Part shown: piece after piece, positions 58,701 to 64,000 of the stretch | Layout of the letters: every line of letters begins with the position of its first letter | Numbering within the stretch: position 1 is the stretch's first letter | Source of the DNA: Sipunculus nudus | Lineage: Eukaryota > Annelida > Sipuncula > Golfingiida > Sipunculidae | Length of the DNA: 64,000 nucleotides | Direction: 5' to 3' | Assembly: GCA_026874595.1 (NCBI GenBank) | Contig: CM049312.1 | Coordinates: forward strand, 48,799,429 to 48,863,428 | Program-made: the position numbers and the translations under genes | The notes under the pieces: generated by a model | What the model was told of the DNA's origin: nothing | Seen by the model: the letters and a program-made list of their open reading frames with translations, nothing else | Databases searched by the model: none

Positions 58701-61700
58701 TAGACAATCAACAAGGGAGAGCATGTACAAAACACAAAGTCAACCCACAAGGGACAGCATGTACAAATACACAAACAGTAAATCAAAGCAAGGCAGGAGA
58801 GCATGTACAAATACACAAATAGTCAATCAACAAGGGAGAACATGTACAAATACACAAATAGTCAATCAACAAGGGAGAACTTGTACAAATACACAAACAG
58901 TCAGTCAACAAGGGAGAGTATGTACAAATACACAAACAGTAAATCAAAGCAAGGCAGGAGAGCATGTACAAATGACAAACAGTCAACCAACAAGGGAGAG
59001 CATGTACAAATACACAAACAGTCAGTCAACAAGGGAGAGCATGTACAAATACACAAACAGTCATTCAACAAGGGAGAGCATGTACAAATACACAAACAGT
59101 AAATCAAAGCAAGCTGGGAGAGCATGTACAAATACACAAATAGTCAATCAACAAGGGAGAGCATGTACAAATACACAAACAGTCAGTTAACAAGAGAGAA
59201 CATGTACAAATACACGAACAGTCAACCAACAAAGGACAGCATGTACGAAGCTTTGTAATTTTTTGTACAAAGCACAAACAGTCATTCAATAAGGGAGAGC
59301 ACATACAAATACACAAACCGTCAACCAACAAGGAGACCATGTACAAATACACAAACAGCCATTCAACAAGGGAGAGCATGTACAAATACACAAACAGTCA
59401 TTCAACAAGGGAGAGCATGTACAAATACACAAACAGTAAATCAACAAGGGAGAGCATGTACAAATACACAAACAGTCATTCAACAAGGGAGAGCATGTAC
59501 AAATACACAAATAGTTAATCAACAAGGGAAAACATGTACAAATACACAGTCATTAAACAAGGGAGAGCATGTACAAATACACAAACAGTCATTCAACAAG
59601 GAAGAGCATGTACAAATACACAAACAGTCAATCAACAAGGGAGATTATGTAAGAATTAACAAAGAATCATTCAACAAGGGAGAGCATGCAATATAAACAG
59701 ACATTCAACAAGGGAGGGCACTTACAAAAACACAAATAGACAATCAACAAGGGAGAGCATGTACAAAACACAAAGTCAACCCACAAGGGACAGCATGTAC
59801 AAATACACAAACAGTAAATCAAAGCAAGGCAGGAGAGCATGTACAAATACACAAATAGTCATTCAACAAGGGAGGGCATTTACAAATACACAAATAGTCA
59901 ATCAACAAGGGAGAGTATGTAAAAATACACAAACAGTCATTCAACAAGGGAGAGCATGTACAAATACACAAATAGTCAATCAACAAGGGAGAGCATGTAC
60001 AAAACACAAACAGTCAACCAACAAGGGAGAGCATGTACAAATACACAAACAGTAAATCAACAAGGGAGAACTTGTACAAATACTCAGTCAGTCAACAAGG
60101 GAGAGCATGTACAAATACACAAACAGTCATTCAACAAGGGAGAGCATGTACAAATACACAAACAGTCATTCAACAAGGGAAAGCATGTACAAATACACAA
60201 AGAGTAAATCAACTAGGGAAAACATGTACAAATACACAGTCATTCAACAAGGGAGAGCATGTACAAATACACAAACAGTCATTCAACAAGGAAGAGCATG
60301 TACAAATACACAAACAGTCATTCAACAAGGGAGAGCATGTACAAATACACAAACAGTAAATCAAAGCAAGCCTGGAGAGCATGTACAAATACTCAAAAAG
60401 TCAATCAACAAGGGAGAGCATGTACAAATACACAAACAGTCATTCAACAAGGGAGAGCATGTACAAATACACAAACAGTCATTCAACAAGGAAGAGCATG
60501 TACAAATACACAAACAGTCATTCAACAAGGGAGAGCATGTACAAATACACAAACAGTCATTCAACAAGGGAGAGCATGTACAAATACACAAATAGTCAAT
60601 CCACAAGGGAGAGCATGTACAAATACACAAACAGTCATTCAACAAGGGAGAGCATGTAGAAATACACAAACAGTCAATCAACAAGGGAAAGTATATAAGA
60701 ATTAACAAACAATCCTTCAACAAGGGAGAGCATGCACTATAAACAGACATTCAACAAGGGAGGGCATTTACAAATACACAAATAGTCAATCAACAAGGGC
60801 GAGTATGTAAAAATACACAAACAGTCATTCAACAAGGGAGAGCATGTACAAATACACAAATAGTCAATCAACAAGGGAGAGCATGTACAAAACACAAACA
60901 GTCAACCAACAAGGGAGAGCATGTACAAATACACAAACAGTAAATCAACAAGGGAGAACTTGTACAAATACTCAAACAGTCAGTCAACAAGGGAGAGCAT
61001 GTACAAATACACAAACAGTCATTCAACAAGGGAGAGCATGTACAAATACACAAACAGTCATTCAACAAGGGAAAGCATGTACAAATACACAAAGAGTAAA
61101 TCAACTAGGGAAAACATGTACAAATACACAGTCATTCAACAAGGGAGAGCATGTACAAATACACAAACAGTCATTCAACAAGGAAGAGCATGTACAAATA
61201 CACAAACAGTCATTCAACAAGGGAGAGCATGTACAAATACACAAACAGTAAATCAAAGCAAGCTTGGAGAGCATGTACAAATACTCAAAAAGTCAATCAA
61301 CAAGGGAGAGCATGTACAAATACACAAACAGTCATTCAACAAGGGAGAGCATGTACAAATACACAAACAGTCATTCAACAAGGAAGAGCATGTACAAATA
61401 CACAAACAGTCATTCAACAAGGGAGAGCATGTACAAATACACAAACAGTCATTCAACAAGGGAGAGCATGTACAAATACACAAACAGTAAATCAACAAGG
61501 GAGAGCATGTACAAATACACAAACAGTCATTCAACAAGGGAGAGCATGTACAAATACACAAATAGTTAATCAACAAGGGAAAACATGTACAAATACACAG
61601 TCATTAAACAAGGGAGAGCATGTACAAATACACAAACAGTCATTCAACAAGGAAGAGCATGTACAAATACACAAACAGTCAATCAACAAGGGAGATTATG

Positions 61701-62360
61701 TAAGAATTAACAAAGAATCATTCAACAAGGGAGAGCATGCAATATAAACAGACATTCAACAAGGGAGGGCACTTACAAAAACACAAATAGACAATCAACA
61801 AGAGAGAGCATGTACAAAACACAAAGTCAACCCACAAGGGACAGCATGTACAAATACACAAACAGTAAATCAAAGCAAGGCAGGAGAGCATGTACAAATA
61901 CACAAATAGTCAATCAACAAGGGAGAACATGTACAAATACACAAATAGTCAATCAACAAGGGAGAACTTGTACAAATACACAAACAGTCAGTCAACAAGG
62001 GAGAGTATGTACAAATACACAAACAGTAAATCAAAGCAAGGCAGGAGAGCATGTACAAATGACAAACAGTCAACCAACAAGGGAGAGCATGTACAAATAC
62101 ACAAACAGTCAGTCAACAAGGGAGAGCATGTACAAATACACAAACAGTCATTCAACAAGGGAGAGCATGTACAAATACACAAACAGTAAATCAAAGCAAG
62201 CTGGGAGAGCATGTACAAATACACAAATAGTCAATCAACAAGGGAGAGCATGTACAAATACACAAACAGTCAGTTAACAAGAGAGAACATGTACAAATAC
62301 ACGAACAGTCAACCAACAAAGGACAGCATGTACGAAGCTTTGTAATTTTTTGTACAAAGC
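55712..62360 (+). repeat. Hairpin elements of segment D (4 copies)
   Basis: Spans: 55712-55735 (GAAC type, but with no trimer core after it), 56393-56416 (loop ATGTTTTG instead of ATTTTTTG), 59250-59273 and 62337-62360. The last two are 3,087 bp apart, the period of the local duplication. The hairpin is much sparser here than in A-C. Confidence 0.85.
56662..57700 (+). repeat. 577-bp tandem duplication in segment D
   Basis: About 56.66-57.1 kb recurs at about 57.24-57.69 kb, offset 577 bp. Both copies contain TCAATCCACAAGGG (about 56,855 and 57,432) and the GGGAAAGTATATAAG form of the TATA unit (about 57,021 and 57,598). The first copy has one additional monomer difference near 56,890 (ATAGTCATTCAACAAGAGAG). 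Confidence 0.8.
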
Positions 62361-62937
62361 ACAAACAGTCATTCAATAAGGGAGAGCACATACAAATACA
62401 CAAACCGTCAACCAACAAGGAGACCATGTACAAATACACAAACAGCCATTCAACAAGGGAGAGCATGTACAAATACACAAACAGTCATTCAACAAGGGAG
62501 AGCATGTACAAATACACAAACAGTAAATCAACAAGGGAGAGCATGTACAAATACACAAACAGTCATTCAACAAGGGAGAGCATGTACAAATACACAAATA
62601 GTTAATCAACAAGGGAAAACATGTACAAATACACAGTCATTAAACAAGGGAGAGCATGTACAAATACACAAACAGTCATTCAACAAGGAAGAGCATGTAC
62701 AAATACACAAACAGTCAATCAACAAGGGAGATTATGTAAGAATTAACAAAGAATCATTCAACAAGGGAGAGCATGCAATATAAACAGACATTCAACAAGG
62801 GAGGGCACTTACAAAAACACAAATAGACAATCAACAAGGGAGAGCATGTACAAAACACAAAGTCAACCCACAAGGGACAGCATGTACAAATACACAAACA
62901 GTAAATCAAAGCAAGGCAGGAGAGCATGTACAAATAC
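57530..62937 (+). repeat. 3,087-bp duplication in segment D
   Basis: About 57.53-59.85 kb corresponds to about 60.62-62.94 kb at offset 3,087 bp, including hairpins 59,250 and 62,337 and TATA units 57,605 and 60,692. About 0.77 kb between the copies (59.85-60.62 kb) instead resembles the 6.7-7.4-kb type of sequence. The copies differ at a few bases, for example CAACAAGGGAG versus CAACAAGAGAG near 58,712 and 61,799. Confidence 0.82.
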
Positions 62938-63228
62938 ACAAATAGTCAATCAACAAGGGAGAACATGTACAAATACACAAATAGTCAATCAACAAGGGAG
63001 AACTTGTACAAATACACAAACAGTCAGTCAACAAGGGAGAGCATGTACAAATACACAAACAGTAAATCAAAGCAAGGCAGGAGAGCATGTACAAATACAC
63101 AAATAGTCAATCAACAAGGGAGAACATGTACAAATACACAAATAGTCAATCAACAAGGGAGAACTTGTACAAATACACAAACAGTCAGTCAACAAGGGAG
63201 AGCATGTACAAAACACACACAGTCAACC
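62907..63228 (+). repeat. 161-bp tetramer, two tandem copies near the array end
   Basis: A 44-bp GCAAGGCAGG unit plus three 39-bp units (GAACATG, GAACTTG and CAGTCAGTC types) starts at 62,907 and again at 63,068, exactly 161 bp later. The same group occurs singly near 54,392, 58,783 and 61,870. It is the last local amplification before the array breaks up. Confidence 0.78.
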
Positions 63229-63439
63229 AACAAGGGAGAGCATTTACAAATACACAAACCGTTAATCAACAAGGGAGAGTATGTAAGGATTAACAAACAA
63301 TCATTCAACATGGGAGAGCATGCACTATGAACAGACATTCAACAAGGGAGGGCACTTACAAATACACAAATAGTCAATCAACAAGGGAGAGCATGTACAA
63401 ATACACAAACAGTCATTCAACAAGGGAGAGCATGTTCAA

Positions 63440-63677
63440 ATACACAAACAATCATTCAACAAGAGAGAGCACGACAATAACAGACATTCAACAAGGGAGA
63501 GCACTTACAAATACACAAATAGTCAATCAACAAGGGAGAGCATGTACAAAACACAAACAGTCAACCAACAAGGGAGACCATGTACAAATACACAAAGTCA
63601 ATCAACAAGGGAGAGCATGTACAAAACACAAACAGTCAACCAAGAAGGGAGAGCATGTACAAAACACAATCAACAAG
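63440..63677 (+). repeat. Degenerate terminal monomers and array edge
   Basis: The last units are irregular. Near 63,460-63,480 a unit is shortened to GAGCACGACAATAACAG; near 63,585-63,600 TACACAAAGTCAATC has lost several bases; 38-bp units with TACAAAACAC dominate. The final recognisable piece is CACAATCAACAAG ending at 63,677, after which the sequence turns to TGGACATCTGG and no further monomer is clear. Confidence 0.85.
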
Positions 63678-64000
63678 TGGACATCTGGCATTCTTTTCAT
63701 AGATTCAAATTGCAAACAGTTATGAATACACACAATCGTATATGGAATACAGAAAACATGGGTGCAATTTAAGTGGTTTATTTTCTATATAACCATCATG
63801 ATATCAGGAATTTCATTTTGTTTGTATACTGTTCCGACCCTGCTTCTGTCACACTATTCCACCACTGCTAAACTATCAAGTACCAGTCCAGAGAGTTTTC
63901 AACTGGGACCTTCATATACAAGTGTAGAAAGGTGGGACAAACGCATGTCTTTTTCATGCAAAGTGCATATTTTGTTTGCATAAACACTTGTTCAGCATGC
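63678..64000. other. Unique-looking sequence flanking the array
   Basis: These 323 bases are not made of the monomer and are more balanced in A and T. An open frame ending at 63,983 begins with GTG; its first ATG is at 63,798 (about 61 codons). It shows a short hydrophobic start and no motif I recognise, so I do not call it a gene. On the - strand there is an AATAAA (63,777-63,782 on +), which on its own is weak evidence for a transcript end. Short inverted repeats GCATG/CATGC and TGCAAA/TTTGCA occur in the last 60 bases. The segment could be ordinary intergenic DNA or the start of another repeat family. Confidence 0.6.

Larger units (their letters stand above)
6657..60699 (+). repeat. All TATATAAG modules in the array (28 copies)
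   Basis: First base of the octamer, superblock A: 6657, 9909, 11086, 14104, 15244, 16147, 19473, 20244, 21186, 22656. Superblock B: 31612, 34864, 36041, 39293, 40064, 41006, 42476. Segment C: 46156, 46927, 47869, 49339, 52357, 53128. Segment D: 54805, 55916, 57028, 57605, 60692. In the hairpin-free domains the equivalent unit reads TATGTAA or TATATGAG instead. Positions in B and C follow from those in A by the fixed offsets; I checked several directly. Confidence 0.75.
1..63677 (+). repeat. Giant tandem satellite/minisatellite array, 39-bp monomer
   Basis: Almost the whole window is head-to-tail copies of one monomer of about 39 bp; 6950-6988 is a typical copy. Each begins with a conserved half, CAACAAGGGAGAGCATGTAC, followed by a more variable half of the form AAATACACAAACAGTCATT. 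The last positions define flavours: GTCATT, GTCAAT, GTCAGT, GTAAAT, GTTAAT, GTCAAC and ACTCAAT. The typical monomer has 18 A, 8 C, 7 G and 6 T, so it is about 38% GC with strong A-over-T asymmetry on the + strand. No unit is inverted. Length variants recur: 34 bp (6683-6716), 35 bp (7067-7101), 38 bp (6834-6871), 44 bp (7219-7262) and 60 bp (8887-8946). The left edge lies outside the window; the right edge is near 63,677. Tandem identity is seen directly; the label 'satellite' follows from scale and lack of coding content. Confidence 0.98.
53991..63677 (+). repeat. Segment D: divergent array edge with private variants
   Basis: Monomers continue to the array end, but with flavours rare or absent further left. 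These include a 44-bp unit ending GCAAGGCAGGAGAGC (for example at 54.39, 58.78, 59.82, 61.87, 62.91 and 63.07 kb) instead of GCAAGCCTGGAGAGC, and a landmark unit with GAGATTATGTAAG followed by ATGCAATATAAAC (near 54.22, 58.61, 59.65, 61.69 and 62.73 kb). Internal duplications are at offsets 577, 3,087, 4,391 and 161 bp. No long trimer core occurs here. From about 63.2 kb the units degrade, for example around 63,460-63,480 and 63,590. Private variants at an array flank are what is generally seen at satellite edges; that reading is inference. Confidence 0.85.

Noticed and set aside
5607-62360. Hairpin plus T-run as intrinsic transcription terminators
   Set aside because: The stem is AT-rich and only 8 bp, and the T-run is in the loop rather than after the stem. 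The context is not bacterial.
1-63677. CRISPR array
   Set aside because: There is a regular repeat of suitable length, but the part between conserved halves is itself nearly identical in all units, so there are no distinct spacers. No cas-like genes are present.
1-63677. Telomeric repeat or CENP-B box
   Set aside because: No TTAGGG-like or other short telomere repeat was seen. No monomer matches the CENP-B box core (TTCG....CGGGA). A centromere role cannot be argued from motifs.
1-63677. Transposon-derived array (terminal inverted repeats, transposase remnants)
   Set aside because: No transposase or reverse-transcriptase-like frame, no long inverted repeats and no unit in opposite orientation. 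The only insertion-like trace is the 22-bp hairpin insert.
63712-63765. Decayed monomer in the flank (CAAACAGTTATGAATACACA stretch)
   Set aside because: It shares short pieces with the monomer, but in the wrong order and without the CAACAAGGGAG half. The resemblance is no stronger than expected for A-rich DNA.
63762-63983. 73-codon frame in the right flank as a membrane peptide or exon
   Set aside because: It begins with GTG; the first ATG is at 63,798, leaving about 61 codons. There is no recognisable motif and no splice or promoter evidence. Short hydrophobic runs are common by chance in AT-rich DNA.

Overview
The window is almost entirely one tandem-repeat array. From base 1 to about 63,677 it is built from a monomer of about 39 bp (a typical copy is 6950-6988), all in one orientation, roughly 1,600 copies. 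Only the last ~323 bp (63,678-64,000) are non-repetitive. I see no convincing protein-coding gene, no tRNA or rRNA, no transposon ORF, no CRISPR array and no bacterial-style operon. The scale and regularity point to a eukaryotic nuclear genome, probably from a long-read assembly. The sequence does not let me name the clade.

Many long open frames exist on both strands. They follow from the period being 13 codons with a nearly stop-free consensus, not from genes. Variant monomers of 34, 35, 38, 43 or 44 bp are scattered throughout and change frame without any compensation.

The array is hierarchical: (1) 39-bp monomers in several flavours; (2) a 117-bp trimer (3 x 39) in blocks of about 1.1-1.6 kb; (3) higher-order repeats (HORs) whose trimer cores begin at 7693, 12122, 17257, 23692, 32648, 37077, 43473 and 50375; (4) superblocks. 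Superblock A (1-24,955) is followed by superblock B (24,956 to about 44,780). B is near-identical to A but lacks one 5,135-bp HOR and one 39-bp monomer. Segment C (about 44,780-53,990) is another round of HOR duplication, stitched from pieces matching 18-24 kb, 13-14.6 kb and 15.3-16 kb. Segment D (about 53,990-63,677) is the array edge, with private variant monomers and its own 577-bp, 3,087-bp and 161-bp duplications.

Two landmark modules punctuate the HORs. One is a 60-bp monomer carrying a small hairpin (41 copies), derived from the 39-mer by a 22-bp insertion between GTAC direct repeats. The other is a TATATAAG-bearing monomer followed by a shortened 34-bp monomer (28 copies with the exact octamer). 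The hairpin cassette is also where most CpG dinucleotides lie; the consensus monomer has none. Any function (centromeric, subtelomeric, transcribed satellite RNA or none) cannot be decided from the sequence.
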